Below are positions 21,751 to 32,573 of a stretch of DNA of 64,000 bases, piece after piece. The notes beneath the pieces were generated by a model. The model had not been told where the DNA came from. It ran no database searches and saw nothing but the letters and a program-made list of their open reading frames with translations. The position numbers and the translations under genes were made by a program. The stretch's first letter is position 1; each line of letters opens with the position of its first letter. The stretch is from positions 1,206,294-1,270,293 of the forward strand of contig NAJO01000005.1 in the NCBI GenBank assembly GCA_002077065.1, written 5' to 3'. This DNA comes from Cryoendolithus antarcticus (lineage: Eukaryota > Ascomycota > Dothideomycetes > Cladosporiales > Cladosporiaceae).

Positions 21751-24285
21751 ATGGACGACTTTCCCACCCTCCAGTCCACGCTCACCTCCGCCCTCCTCGA
21801 CACAACTCGCAGCGCCATCGCCCTCGCCGCTGAGGACCTGCCATTCCATCGCACCATCGACTCCTCGCTAGCCTCCGCCCTCGACGCGCAGAATGCCCGT
21901 CTTCTCAGTCTTACGAACCGTCTTCTGGGCTCTGCGACGGCGCATGCGGACCACGTACGTCCGACCTTGCGTGACATGGACGATGTCGAGAACAATTGGG
22001 CCAAGGTCGTTGATGTCGTCGACAGCTTGCTGGAGCGGGCCGATACTGCCTTGGATGACTTTACGGGCGCGGTGAAGAGGCTGAGTCCGCGGGAGCAGGT
22101 GTGTGAAGGTGTACCACGGGACTAGAGGAGAGATGCTGATGTATATGTGAAGACACCGGTTGGCAAAGTAGCTGCACGGCCGTCGCGAGTGAGCGCGGCT
22201 GTGAGGGTGCAGGACATCGAAAAGCCTCAACTGCTCTTCGATCATGTGCCCACGAACAAGGAGAATGCGCCTTTCAGGCCATTGCTCTCGCACAAGCCTC
22301 ATGCTACAGTACCCCTAGACACTGAACCTGTTGCAACAGACGAGGAGACCGCGTCACAGTACGTGGCACATTTACTTATATATTCCGAACTTGGGCTTGA
22401 ACATAAACACGTCAAGCTCAAGCGAGGCCGTCATATCAAGTATCTTGAAGCTTACTTCGGTCACAGATTTCCCCATCCCTACCAACTCGAGATTGAGCAG
22501 TACCGGTACCCTGCAGAAGTCTACACATACGCGGAGCCAATTCCATACCATCCCTTCGAATCGACGACAGCCACTTTCGTCGACACGGAGGAGGCGTTGT
22601 ACGAGATGCTTGAGGAGCTGAAAAAGGTCAAGCTGATCGCGATCGATCTGGAGCATCATGATCAGCGATCGTACATAGGCATCGTCAGTCTCATGCAGAT
22701 TAGCACGCGTGACCAAGATTGGATAGTGGACACGCTCAAGCCATGGCGGCGGAAGCTGCAATGCCTGAATGAGGTGTTTGCAGATCCATCAGTGGTCAAG
22801 GTCTTACATGGAGCGCACATGGATAGCATCTGGCTCCAACGAGACCTCGGACTGTACCTGGTTGGGTTGTTCGATACGCATCATGCGTCTCGTGCACTAG
22901 GTTATCCAGGTGGGAGCTATGCATACCTGCTTCAAAGGTTCACAGGCGTACAAGCGCAAAAGCAATACCAGACAGCGGATTGGCGAATGCGGCCATTGTC
23001 GAAGGAGCTGCTTGACTATGCACGGAGTGACACGCACTACCTGCTATACATATACGACAACATGCGAAACGAGTTGATCGAGCGATCGGACTTTCATGTC
23101 CCTGATTTTGAGAAAGACAAGATCTACGATGTTTGCGAACGATCGAAGGACTACGCCTTGCAACGCTACGAACATCCGGTGTACGATTTCGACTTTGGTC
23201 AGGGTTCAGGAGGCTGGTACAAACTTGTCTCCCGAACACCTGCAACATTGAACAAGGAGGAATTCGCGATCTTCCGTGCATTGCACAAGTGGCGCGATGA
23301 TGTTGCCAGAGAGCAAGATGACAGCGTGCACTACATCATGCCAAATCACATGCTCTTTACGCTCCCTCGAGCAGTCCCTGCGAATCGCGCAGAGCTGCTC
23401 AGCACGGCTCAGCCAGCCACGCAGACCATCAGGGCGCGGGCAGATGAGCTCGTTGCTTTGATCGCAGAGGCCAAGGCTAGCAGTGCAGATGGAACAGATC
23501 TTCTCGAAGTGCTCGCGCAGATCGATCCACACCACTACAAGAAAGCTCTTGAGAAGGCTGCGTCCAATGAAGCGGCAAAAGGCATCGCTGGTGTTGCCAA
23601 CTTCTTGCCGGCCAAAGAGACGCCAGCCGGGCCTGCGGCCAGTGGCATCCTCGCGAACGCTCTTCTACCCCTCAGGAGCGTGACGAGCATGTTCTGGGGC
23701 GCTTCCAAGTTCAGTGCCGATCAGCAGACCCGCAAGATCACCACCGCCCCAGCCATCGCGCTCAGTGTTCCTCTTCCACCTTTGACTGCAGAGATCTTCG
23801 CAGACCCGACGACCTTACAGACTCCAATCGCACCTTCGCCGGCGCCTGTTCCAGCGCCGCAGTCTGCAGCGGCAGAGGAAGAGGAGGGCGAGAATACATT
23901 CATCCTCTCCGCCCTCTCTAAGCCCAGGAAACGCCCTCACTCCGACCTAGACCCCACGTCCAACACCTTGGCGCTCTCCCCAGACGCCGACGAAGCCGCA
24001 CGCGCCAAAGCCGAGCGCAAGAAAGCGCGCAAAGAAGCCAAACGCGCCGCCGCTTTCCAATCGATGGACGTCACGCCGCTAGCCGAAGAGGAAGAAGCCT
24101 TTGACTACACGACAGCGCCTAGTATCCTCAACCCACCGAGGCTGAGTAGGGACGAAATGAAAGCTGCCGAGAAGGCGAGGAAGAAGGCGAATCCTTGGAC
24201 GAAGAGTCTGGACGGGCCGAAGGGCTTGGGGAGGACGGGGAAGCAAAGGGAGGGTGGCGGGAGGAGTGTGACATACAAGTCTTAG
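21751..24285 (+). CDS. RRP6: Exosome 3'-5' exoribonuclease Rrp6
   Basis: Two exons, 21751-22098 and 22153-24285, 826 residues; the 54 bp phase-0 intron is GTGTGT..GAAG. Exon 1 is the helical PMC2NT domain that pairs with Rrp47. Exon 2 has the DEDDy nuclease: LIAIDLEHHD (D281, E283), VLHGAHMDSIWLQRDLGLYL, and DYARSDTHYLLYIYD with the Y and D of motif III. An HRDC domain follows (FAIFRALHKWRDDVAREQD to about 580), and the C-terminal third is Pro/Ala-rich then Lys/Arg-rich, with a nuclear-targeting look. All catalytic residues are present. Rrp6 trims pre-rRNA, snoRNA and cryptic transcripts in the nucleus. Convergent with the PRISE gene. Confidence 0.95.
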
Positions 24286-24415
24286 GACGGGCAACGAAGC
24301 CGTTAGCAGGTGCCGAGACGATATTCACACGCACTCCAGCCATGTAAATTCAGTTCTGGTGGACATGAGTAGGCAACAGAGCGTCTCCGTCTATGCAACA
24401 CTTCTTCTGCCAAGA

Positions 24416-25675
24416 CTAGGGTATGATTCTCGCTTTCCTCATCTCCTGAAATGCTCTCTCATACCCTTCAGCTATGTCCCTGATCTCCGTAAATCCAACG
24501 CTGTTCCGTGCCTCGCTGCTCATGTCCCGCCGGAAAGTGATCCCACAGACATCATCAGCGAACTTCCACCCCGTAGCTTCCAGCGCGCCCTCTCTAAGCC
24601 CGTGCTTCCGTACAAAGTCTGGCCATCGGGCGCGGTGCTCGAGCATATAGCCTTCAATAGCCTGCGGTTTCGGCGAAGCATTTGGGCCCATGCCCTTGAG
24701 GCCAAAGTAAGCTGTCAACCGTGGCCAAAGCGACGACCAGGCAAATGGCGGGCCATCAACGCAGTTGAATATGCTGCCATTGCCGCAGGTCTGAGGGTTC
24801 GTAGCGCAGTGGACGTGCATCCGTCCCAACAAATCACTGCTGGAATCCGTGTGCAGCGCTTCCCAGCTCTCCGCTCCGTAGGGAAACACCACCTCACTGC
24901 CCTCGCCCTCGAGCTCGTGGTAGAGGCTGAAGTACAGGGCGAGAGACTGCGCCATGTTCATGGCGTTATTGTTGGGCACGAAGCCCACAATGACGTCTGG
25001 TCGGATCTCGCAGAAGGTCCAGGGTTTACCCTCAGAGGCCACGCGGAGGATGTCGTGTTGAGCGTAATAGAAGACTTTCTCGGCGTGAGGCGACGGGATC
25101 CGAGGCGTTGACTCCAGCAACGGAGGCTCGTAGACGATGCCGTTCTGGCCGTAGAATTCAACACCGTAGGCCTGGACAAACCACGTTAGTGGAGATCTTG
25201 GTGGGTGCAAGAGGGCACCAAGGGGGGAGCGTACTTTGCCCCCAGTATTCAGCGTGATGAATTGCAATTTGGGACAGCAGATCTCCACTCCTCCAACGGC
25301 ATTCGTCAGCATCTCGCTGTTGACGTTCTTCAGGTCCTCAAAGCTGCTCCCGTGCCCACCATACGCAGCATAGAACACATGCGTCACGAGATCAACCCCG
25401 GGGACATGTTGCAGCTGTAACAGACTCGATTCCCGTGAGAGCAAATCAATGCCGGAATAGAGCTCGATGCGCGGGTCTGCTGGGAGTTGTGCGATGGCTG
25501 CTGAGAGTGGGCGGTTCGTGAGGCCTACGACTCGAGAGAAGGTTGTGGGAGATGGGTGGGTGAGCAGAGCCTGGAGGATCGCGTGGCCGGTGATGCCGCT
25601 TGCGCCGAAGACGAGGGCTGTGAGGGCGCCATCCTCTTTGGACTTGGACGGCACGACAGGGGCGTGGGCCTCCAT
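24416..25675 (-). CDS. PRISE-like NAD(P)-dependent reductase (SDR fold)
   Basis: Two exons, 25675-25235 and 25171-24416, about 398 residues. The 63 bp intron (25234-25172: GTACGC, branch CACTAACG, acceptor TCCAG) is a multiple of three without stop, so the frame stays open through it. Removing it gives NTGGKAYGVEFYG, the pattern of PRISE-type (progesterone 5-beta-reductase/iridoid synthase-like) enzymes. Other signs: ALVFGASGITGHAILQALL (Rossmann GxxGxxG), VDLVTHVFYAAYGGH, FYYAQHDIL, and WTFCEIRPDVIVGFVPNNNAMN. Such enzymes reduce activated C=C bonds with NADPH, and fungal members occur in detoxification and secondary metabolism. No cluster surrounds it here, so the substrate is unknown. Confidence 0.85.
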   Translation of the reverse strand: MEAHAPVVPSKSKEDGALTALVFGASGITGHAILQALLTHPSPTTFSRVVGLTNRPLSAAIAQLPADPRIELYSGIDLLSRESSLLQLQHVPGVDLVTHVFYAAYGGHGSSFEDLKNVNSEMLTNAVGGVEICCPKLQFITLNTGGKVRSPLGALLHPPRSPLTWFVQAYGVEFYGQNGIVYEPPLLESTPRIPSPHAEKVFYYAQHDILRVASEGKPWTFCEIRPDVIVGFVPNNNAMNMAQSLALYFSLYHELEGEGSEVVFPYGAESWEALHTDSSSDLLGRMHVHCATNPQTCGNGSIFNCVDGPPFAWSSLWPRLTAYFGLKGMGPNASPKPQAIEGYMLEHRARWPDFVRKHGLREGALEATGWKFADDVCGITFRRDMSSEARNSVGFTEIRDIAEGYERAFQEMRKARIIP

Positions 25676-26324
25676 GGCGGTCCAGATAAGCCCGAGAGAT
25701 TATCAAGTATTCTGTCTTGTCATGCGAGACTCGACTCGTAATGTAGGAGTAGGGAACCACAAAGGCTGAGGAAGACGAGGAAGCAATACAGGTAGTAGAA
25801 TGAAGTGATTAGAGAAGAAAGGCAACCTGTACCTACGATGTTGGCTTCAGCCTACGCCTACGAGTATAAACACATTCTCTCAAGGCGCATCATCATGAGC
25901 TCTCACCCTCACGCCGATCTGCGGGGCTGCAACTACCTACGCAACCACAGTCTCATTAACAAAATCGGGAGACTCTACCGGTCTCGATAGCCTAGTGAAC
26001 ATAACGTGTCATCCAAGATCCATAGCAGCAGAGCAGTTTCGCAGCGGAGACCCATTGGAGAGAGTATTGTAAAGTATTGTGAGGGAGCGAGGAGCGAAGT
26101 CGTAATCAAGTCTGGCTGATGTACGAAACACGCTCCCTAATTGGCTGACACACAGCAAACGCTAGCGTCCGTACAAACAGCGTTGGATGCGTTGTGTGAC
26201 ACGGACCACCAGCGTTGGATGGAGAGTTTCGAGCACATACATGCATATGGATGTTGGCGAACGATAACAAGAAGAAGCAGTGGATACCAGTGGAGTAGAA
26301 GGGATACAAGTCCGTTGTACACAT
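25676..26324. other. Intergenic, no assigned gene
   Basis: About 650 bases between two minus-strand genes. Short frames only; it probably holds the PRISE promoter and the 3' end of the neighbour. A small direct repeat (TAAAGTATTGTGAG preceded by a similar GAGTATTG) near 26060 is unremarkable. Confidence 0.4.
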
Positions 26325-29294
26325 CTACACATCGCTTTCCGCATTGACTTCAACCTCATCGTAACTGTTCTGATGAAGCACCGCCCCGAAACGATCCCAC
26401 CCCTTCCTCACATATGCTTCAACCTCTTCGTCCGTCGGCCAGCCACCAAATGACTTGTCAGCGATGGTCTTACACTTCGCGATCATCTCCACAGTCGCAG
26501 ACTGCACGAATTGATCGAGGGGAGTAGTCTCCTCCGGACTAGGCATCTCCGACCACACATCCAGGAGCCACTCTCTCTCGAGAAACACACGCGCAGCAAT
26601 TATGCAGAGCCGCCAGTGCTCTTCGCCTCCGCGATCTTTCGCACGCTGCTCAGCCAGCTCATCGGCGTATGTCTCGATGAATTGCAGGGTAGCGTGGATT
26701 TGATCGTGCGCGCCATGCCAGCCGAGAGCGCGGATGTAGGCGTGCAGGACTGCTGGGCTGGGGACATTCAGCAGTCGAGGTAGGCTCGGGACATCTAATT
26801 CGCTGGGTGAGGTACTGCCTCTTGCAGAGTCTGGCGGTACTGGAGCGTGAGAAGATGACGGCTCAGTGCCCGTGAGTGTCTGAAAGTGCGACACGAGATA
26901 TTGCACTGGGAGCAGTGACTTGAGCACATCCTCGGTTTCGGCTGTGACCAGCGGAGCAGGTGCAGCCGAGTGTTTGGCATCGTCCGGCAATGAGCTCTGC
27001 TTCGCAGCGAGGACTCGCCAGCAAGCCAGTGCGGTGTTCTCGGTGGCATAGCAGAGGTGCAAAACGATAGGCACGTCGGGATCACGTCCTTTGCTTGTGA
27101 GGAGGTCGAGAACGTAATGAGTGAGGCGATAGGCAGTGAGAACCTTCATCTCTGCACCAAAGGGAGCGCTCGATTCGACGACATCATGTCGCAGGATGTA
27201 GGACCTCTCAGTCAGGCTGATGCGGCCGAAGGCGCGAAGGAGGACAGCGTAGGCTTGCATGTTCACAGTTTTGGAGCGCAGGAGTAACGACACTGCGCGT
27301 ACGAGTGAGCTGCGAGGATGGAGTGTCATGACTTGCACCTTATCGCTCGGCGGTAGAAGCCAGCCCGAATTGACGGAGGTGTTTATTCGGATGTTAGTAT
27401 ACGGTTTGGCCAGCAGGGCGACGTAAGCTCCTAGCAGGAAACCTGGTACTTCGAACGCGTCTGGGCCGGATGAGGCACGCAGCATCTGCATGATCCCGGC
27501 ATACGCATTCTCAGCGCTCCGTAGATACCTGATTCCGACTTGGTGACTTTTCGCGTTGGCAACGAGATAGGCTAGTGCGAGTCCTTTGAAATGTAGTCCA
27601 TGCTTCGTGCATCGCTCATAGAAATCATGCATCTTCGGGGGAGGCGTGCGAGTAAATGTATGCTGGTGAGTAGACGGTGGAGGGGCTTCAACAGCAGAAC
27701 TGTCGCCTGCGAACATGTCCCGCGCAAAGGGATTGATATGCTCAGGTTTTTGTGCGACAGCCAGACGCTGCTCTTCTCCGTGTAGCTTCTGCACGATGGC
27801 AAGCAGCATCGGCTTCGTCGGACGGACGCGCGCAGCCTCGGCAGCCTCGAAACAAGCCCAAGCTTCCTGAGCGGTGCGCGTGCATTCAATTCTGGCTGCC
27901 CAGATGTACTGTGCTTCATTCCAGCTATCGACCTCTAAGGGCATGTGTCGAGATCGGCGCTGAATTGTTGGTGTGTTGTCAGTATCCCAGCCGCTGTATA
28001 TCATTGCGACTCGATCCCACCCCTCAAGTGCATAGCCCGCCTCTTGCATGCGGCGCAATGTGGTACCGGCTCTCGATATGCCCTGTTCCGGGCCAATCTC
28101 GGAATCCATCGCGGTGCGATCTTCTTTCCAAGGTGGCCATGACAGCGCCTTGAGAGCTGCCCATTTTCGTTCACTCTCTGTCTTCGGCTGGGCAAGCTGC
28201 ATGCGTATCACTGCACGATAGCCTTGCCGATCGATCTGCAATGCCGGCTTGTGCTCCGCCATGAACGACAGAATGGAGATGATTGCCGTTTCCTGATGTG
28301 TTACGTCCTTGAGCGGCGAAACCGCTAACGGCTGAGCGATCTGCCACATTGCTTCGTTCAGCAGCTGTGTGATTAATGCAGGTGCCGGGACTTGTCTTTC
28401 GCAAGCTACCATGAAGTGGAGCAGAAGCTGAGCAACAGAGTTAAGGCACTGTGGCCAGACCTCGCGTGCATGGCGTACAAGTTGCATGCAAGTATCGAAT
28501 ACGGTGGATGGACTCAGCTGGGATGGAGCAGTCGTCTCGAAGTGCGATAGAGTTGTCCAGGCAAGGTGAAGCAGGTGGGTGAGTGTACGGGCCCGTGGCG
28601 GAGCGTTGAGCAGTATCGTGTTCAGCGCATGTAATGTCAGCGAAGGACCGTTTCCAGTCGAAAGGTGCTTGAACAAAGCATCCAGTGCAGCTGGGGAGGA
28701 CCCGTCCGGTAGTCCTTCCGCCCAAGTTTCATTCGCTCCCTGATTCTTACTATCATTTTGCTGTCTTATGCGTCCCCAACTGTCAAGAGACTTGATACTG
28801 TCAGCGATCTCGAAGTTCTTTGATGCATCCGTGGGCCGGCTGGCTTCGTCATCTCGAACACGGCGATTCTTTTGGGGCGATACATCTCCGATATCGTGCT
28901 CGATGTGCGACGACAATAACCCTGACTGCGCCAAACATGGCTCCCGCAAGGCAGCATTTGCCCAACGCTTGCTAGGCGGTTCGTATAAAGTTGTAGCGAC
29001 CTGTCTCTCTGCTCGATAGGGTCCCCGGTGTCTGGACGTTGTTCGGTGGTCGGCTCCCTCCTCATCGTGAACAGTGTTGTCCTCTGCCGCTGGTCGCCTA
29101 CTAGCTACCGCCGAGCTATAGCGCCGGAAAGAAACCTCAGGATCATGCCGTGATCGAAGCACGGCGCGATGTCGTCCATCTTCCGTGTTGCGGCCATTGG
29201 CCGTGAGTTGCCGAAGATTAGGGCGGCATGGCGACGAGATCGCAGCCAAGACAGAGCGAAGCTGCCTGCCGAGCGGAGTCAGTCCATGTGGCAT
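26325..29294 (-). CDS. Mitochondrial helical-repeat (PPR-like) protein
   Basis: Single exon, about 989 residues from ATG 29294; the frame extends to 29345 only through a TTG. The leader MPHGLTPLGRQLRSVLAAIS with later SFRRYSS is a mitochondrial presequence. The middle and C-terminal parts are almost wholly helical with irregular ~35-residue units (for example WNEAQYIWAARIECTRTAQE, MHDFYERCTKHGLHFKGLA, VLHAYIRALGWHGAHDQIHA), as in fungal PPR/TPR mitochondrial RNA-expression factors. Residues 60-200 are polar and disordered. Which mitochondrial transcript it serves cannot be judged. Divergent with the nuclear protein at 29891. Confidence 0.7.
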   Translation of the reverse strand: MPHGLTPLGRQLRSVLAAISSPCRPNLRQLTANGRNTEDGRHRAVLRSRHDPEVSFRRYSSAVASRRPAAEDNTVHDEEGADHRTTSRHRGPYRAERQVATTLYEPPSKRWANAALREPCLAQSGLLSSHIEHDIGDVSPQKNRRVRDDEASRPTDASKNFEIADSIKSLDSWGRIRQQNDSKNQGANETWAEGLPDGSSPAALDALFKHLSTGNGPSLTLHALNTILLNAPPRARTLTHLLHLAWTTLSHFETTAPSQLSPSTVFDTCMQLVRHAREVWPQCLNSVAQLLLHFMVACERQVPAPALITQLLNEAMWQIAQPLAVSPLKDVTHQETAIISILSFMAEHKPALQIDRQGYRAVIRMQLAQPKTESERKWAALKALSWPPWKEDRTAMDSEIGPEQGISRAGTTLRRMQEAGYALEGWDRVAMIYSGWDTDNTPTIQRRSRHMPLEVDSWNEAQYIWAARIECTRTAQEAWACFEAAEAARVRPTKPMLLAIVQKLHGEEQRLAVAQKPEHINPFARDMFAGDSSAVEAPPPSTHQHTFTRTPPPKMHDFYERCTKHGLHFKGLALAYLVANAKSHQVGIRYLRSAENAYAGIMQMLRASSGPDAFEVPGFLLGAYVALLAKPYTNIRINTSVNSGWLLPPSDKVQVMTLHPRSSLVRAVSLLLRSKTVNMQAYAVLLRAFGRISLTERSYILRHDVVESSAPFGAEMKVLTAYRLTHYVLDLLTSKGRDPDVPIVLHLCYATENTALACWRVLAAKQSSLPDDAKHSAAPAPLVTAETEDVLKSLLPVQYLVSHFQTLTGTEPSSSHAPVPPDSARGSTSPSELDVPSLPRLLNVPSPAVLHAYIRALGWHGAHDQIHATLQFIETYADELAEQRAKDRGGEEHWRLCIIAARVFLEREWLLDVWSEMPSPEETTPLDQFVQSATVEMIAKCKTIADKSFGGWPTDEEVEAYVRKGWDRFGAVLHQNSYDEVEVNAESDV

Positions 29295-29890
29295 GCACAG
29301 TCGCTCATGCCTCAGGATCTCGAATGTGCATGTATGAGCTTGCAAGGAGCTTGTGATAGATGTCTAGACTCGGGCGATGAAGGTCAGAGTATAGATCTCA
29401 TGCGTGCACTAGGCCAACCGTAATTGCTTGGCGCGGCAGTCACCGAGCAAAGGGAGTGCACCAACGTGTGACACGAGAATGCACATGCGTGTCTTTCTTT
29501 TGATCAAGATACATTTGTGCTCACAGGCGCCATCTAGCAGTCCGATATCGTTGCGAGTGTTCAGCTACATGGATCCGTAACCGAGTTGCGCTTTCCCTGA
29601 TCCCCCTTCACCACCGCAAAGTCCGGGTCAGCCCGCTTGACGATCAACAGCCAAACCTCTCGACACGGACTCTGTGCGCGCTGTTGTGCTCTGCGGTGCG
29701 CACGACTCTGAAGGCGTCGCATAGGCGAGAGGCTGTTCTGCCGAGACGGGCCTTGAGGGCAGACTGTTTTAGTGAAGGACTGCATCAATTTGGTGGTGGG
29801 TGAGCAGAGGTAAAACGACAAAGTCAACCAGAGCTTGACCAGCGCGTCCTCCAACGCGTCACACTCCACCCTCTGCCCCGCGACGCCAAC
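29295..29890. other. Divergent promoter region
   Basis: About 600 bases between the helical-repeat gene and the next gene. A 190-codon minus-strand frame entering from 30133 is antisense to exon 1 of the neighbour and lacks motifs. Nothing else seen. Confidence 0.4.
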
Positions 29891-32441
29891 ATGAACGGCA
29901 CTTCCGACCACCCACCTGCTGCACACGAAGGTACGCCCGACGTCAACAATAAGCGTAAGCGCGACAGTGGTCAGACTCAGCACTCGACCCCAGACCTCCA
30001 GCGCATACAAACGGACATCCTTGAGATACTGAAGAGGTATGGGAAGGCAACGGACATTGGATGGAACTGGGCACTGACATACGAACAGACAAGACACGCA
30101 GCCCTCCTTCCTCCAACACGAATTCTTCACCACTCAAACACCGGAGCCAGCGACCAAGAAGGCCAGACTTTCCCAACCCGCGTCTACGAAGACGTCCATA
30201 GCCGCGAAACTAGATCATGGCGAATACCATTCCCTTGATGACTTGCGACAGGACGCTGCGCGGGTTGGCAAAGAGCTGGTTACCGAGGTTCGTACGGCGG
30301 AGAAGACAGATGGGCAGGCGAGTGGACGGCCGTCCGTGGTAGACTTGAAGCGAATACAGAAGATTGGTGCGCTGGAGCAGTCTCTGTTGGACATCCTGGA
30401 TCGTGAAAAGAGGTTCGAGGCAGCAGATGCGGCGGAGGAAGCCGTGCCAAAGCAAGAGAATGGGACCCTCGTAAACGGACATGCGCCTGCAGTACCCGCA
30501 TCAACGATCACCAAAGCAGGCACAGTGCTGACTTTGTTCGGAAATGCACCGACTCCGAAGCAGCTCTTCTCGAGCATGCAGCACCCAAGGCACATCAAGG
30601 CTGAGTCTGTCGACGACCTGGAGCTGCCAGTGGAGGAGATGAGTCTGCCCAATGGCTTAGCAGCAACGAAGGTTCTGCCGTCCGGCGCGGCGGACACTAA
30701 GCCAACACCGACGTTCGAAGAGGCATTTCCACCACCATACTCACTGCCACAATTGCATCCGCCAAAGGCCCAGAAACGAGCCTCAACCAGAGACAACAGC
30801 GTGACCTGGGAGTTCAAGGACCCTGTAGTGCGCAACACTAAGCGTGGCGGCTACACTACACAGAGTCTGAGTACTGCAGACTGGCTTGGCTGGGGAGGTG
30901 TGGACCCTGTTCCGGGGGCAGAGCCTGAGCACGAGAAGCGGAAGCAGCGACATCGTGCGTTGAGTGGTGGTGTCGAAGCTTCGCGGGAGGCGCCTTCGTC
31001 TGTCACACGAGAAGCTGAGCTAGTCCAGCAGGAAGAGGCGTTATTCAGACGGGCGTTCAGCAGCTTTGCGCCGACACATGATGATACGAAGTCACTCGTA
31101 CCCGCGAGGTGGAAGAGCATGGTGTGGTTCTCGAAGCTGGGTAGCAAGCGGTTCGATCAGACATTTGCAGATGATCCCGCTCTTTCAGAGCGACCAATCG
31201 TCCCAATGATCGATCCTGCACTGCTTGCGCCAGAGGTCTCCGATGAAGAATTTGGCAAAGCTGTCGAGGACTTGGACGAGTCGCTCGTGGAGAATGTCGC
31301 AGATCCGATCGTCGACAACACTGATGTCGAGAAAGTGCTGCTACGAATTTCCGAGCTTCTTGAGACTCTGGCATCACACCAACGCATACGCAACGCCACA
31401 ATCACAGCAAATCCGCCTGTCTCCCGCACGCCGATCAGTCCTGCGCCGATACTTGCTTCCCGAGCCGTGAAAGCCGACAGCCCAGCCGACGACGAAGTAG
31501 CAACCTACACCAAGCTCCGACACGAGCTCGCCTACCTGGTTCTCAAGCTCCCACCTTACGCTGTAGCCAAGCTCGACGGCTCCCAGCTCGCCGATCTAGG
31601 CATCAGCACACTACTCCCCATCACCCAACAGGACTACAAAGGCTCAATGGAAGAAGACTCCGTCTCTCGCGCTGCCAAGTACGCCGCAGCAGCAACAGCC
31701 AACAGCCTCGCTAGTCTCACGCGAGGCGCCACCTCATCCACAGGCCAGCACTACAGCAGCTCCTCCTCGCGAACGCCAGCCATCGGCGCAGCGGCGAACA
31801 CACGCTACGCCCAGTCCAGCAGCCGACCAAGCTCCACAGCCCCAGCCTTTTCGCGCTCGACAAGCGGACAAGCAAGCTACAACACCCCAACCGCCGCGTC
31901 TCGGTCCAGCTACGCTCAGCCAACGCAGTACACCCGTCCCGGCGCTCCTCAATCCACATCCACCTACGCCCAGCCAAACGGCCAGAGCGCGTCATCATAC
32001 TACTCCCAAGCCCGCCCTCAGCCTTTGACTTACAACTCCAGCTCCTACGCCAGTAACGCCGCGACGTCTTCCTATGCGCAGCAGAGCAGCACGCCCCAGC
32101 CTGCGCGACCGGTGTACAGTTCAAGTCAGCCGCTGCAGCAGTTCCGCGCTCAAGCATCCTATAATGCTACGCCCAAGCCGGCCTACGCGTCCACGCCCAC
32201 AGGTGCAAGTCTACAGACTCGGCCGAGCTATGGTAATGGTACGCCAGCTGCTTCAGCGACGAATATGTTGTACCAGCCCGGCGCCGGCTCAGGCACGGCC
32301 ATGGGCGAGGGGGCCAGAAGTACACCTGGTCTGAGCACCGGGAGTGTAGGGTTGGCGAGAGTAGAGACGCCTGTGAATGGCAACACAGGCGTGAAAGTCT
32401 TGGATTTAGAGCCTGTCGTAACGCCGGGCGTGGGTGCTTAG
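29891..32441 (+). CDS. Large nuclear-type protein of unassigned function
   Basis: Two exons, 29891-30036 and 30089-32441, 832 residues. The 52 bp intron (GTATGG, branch CACTGAC, acceptor ACAG) joins ILKR to QDTQPSFLQHEFFTT. The N-terminal part has a KRKRD basic patch and a helical segment (SIAAKLDHGEYHSLDDLRQD) like those in chromatin-complex subunits. A central conserved-looking block reads TWEFKDPVVRNTKRGGYTTQ, STADWLGWGGVDP and LVPARWKSMVWFSKLGSKRF. The last ~270 residues are low-complexity Ser/Ala/Tyr/Gln/Pro (many SSYAQ-like units), a prion-like tail. It may be a fungal SWI/SNF- or RSC-type subunit, but I cannot assign it. Convergent with GRC3. Confidence 0.7.
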
Positions 32442-32573
32442 GAAGCTGAGGCCAGCGTACGGGTGAGAAGCACGTCTGAGGCGCTGCGATGGGTGAGACA
32501 GACGTGGAGGATCGGAAGGTAGAGATGTTGGAGATAACCACTATTAGGTCTGTTTAGAGCGTTCTACGTATCT

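Noticed and set aside
24416..25675. Secondary-metabolite cluster around the PRISE-like enzyme
   Set aside because: Neighbours are RRP6 and a mitochondrial protein; no synthase, P450 or cluster regulator nearby.
29295..29345. Extended N-terminus of the helical-repeat protein
   Set aside because: The extension begins at TTG; the first ATG (29294) starts a good presequence.
29561..30133. 190-codon minus-strand frame
   Set aside because: Antisense to the first exon of the unassigned nuclear protein; non-ATG start, no domain.
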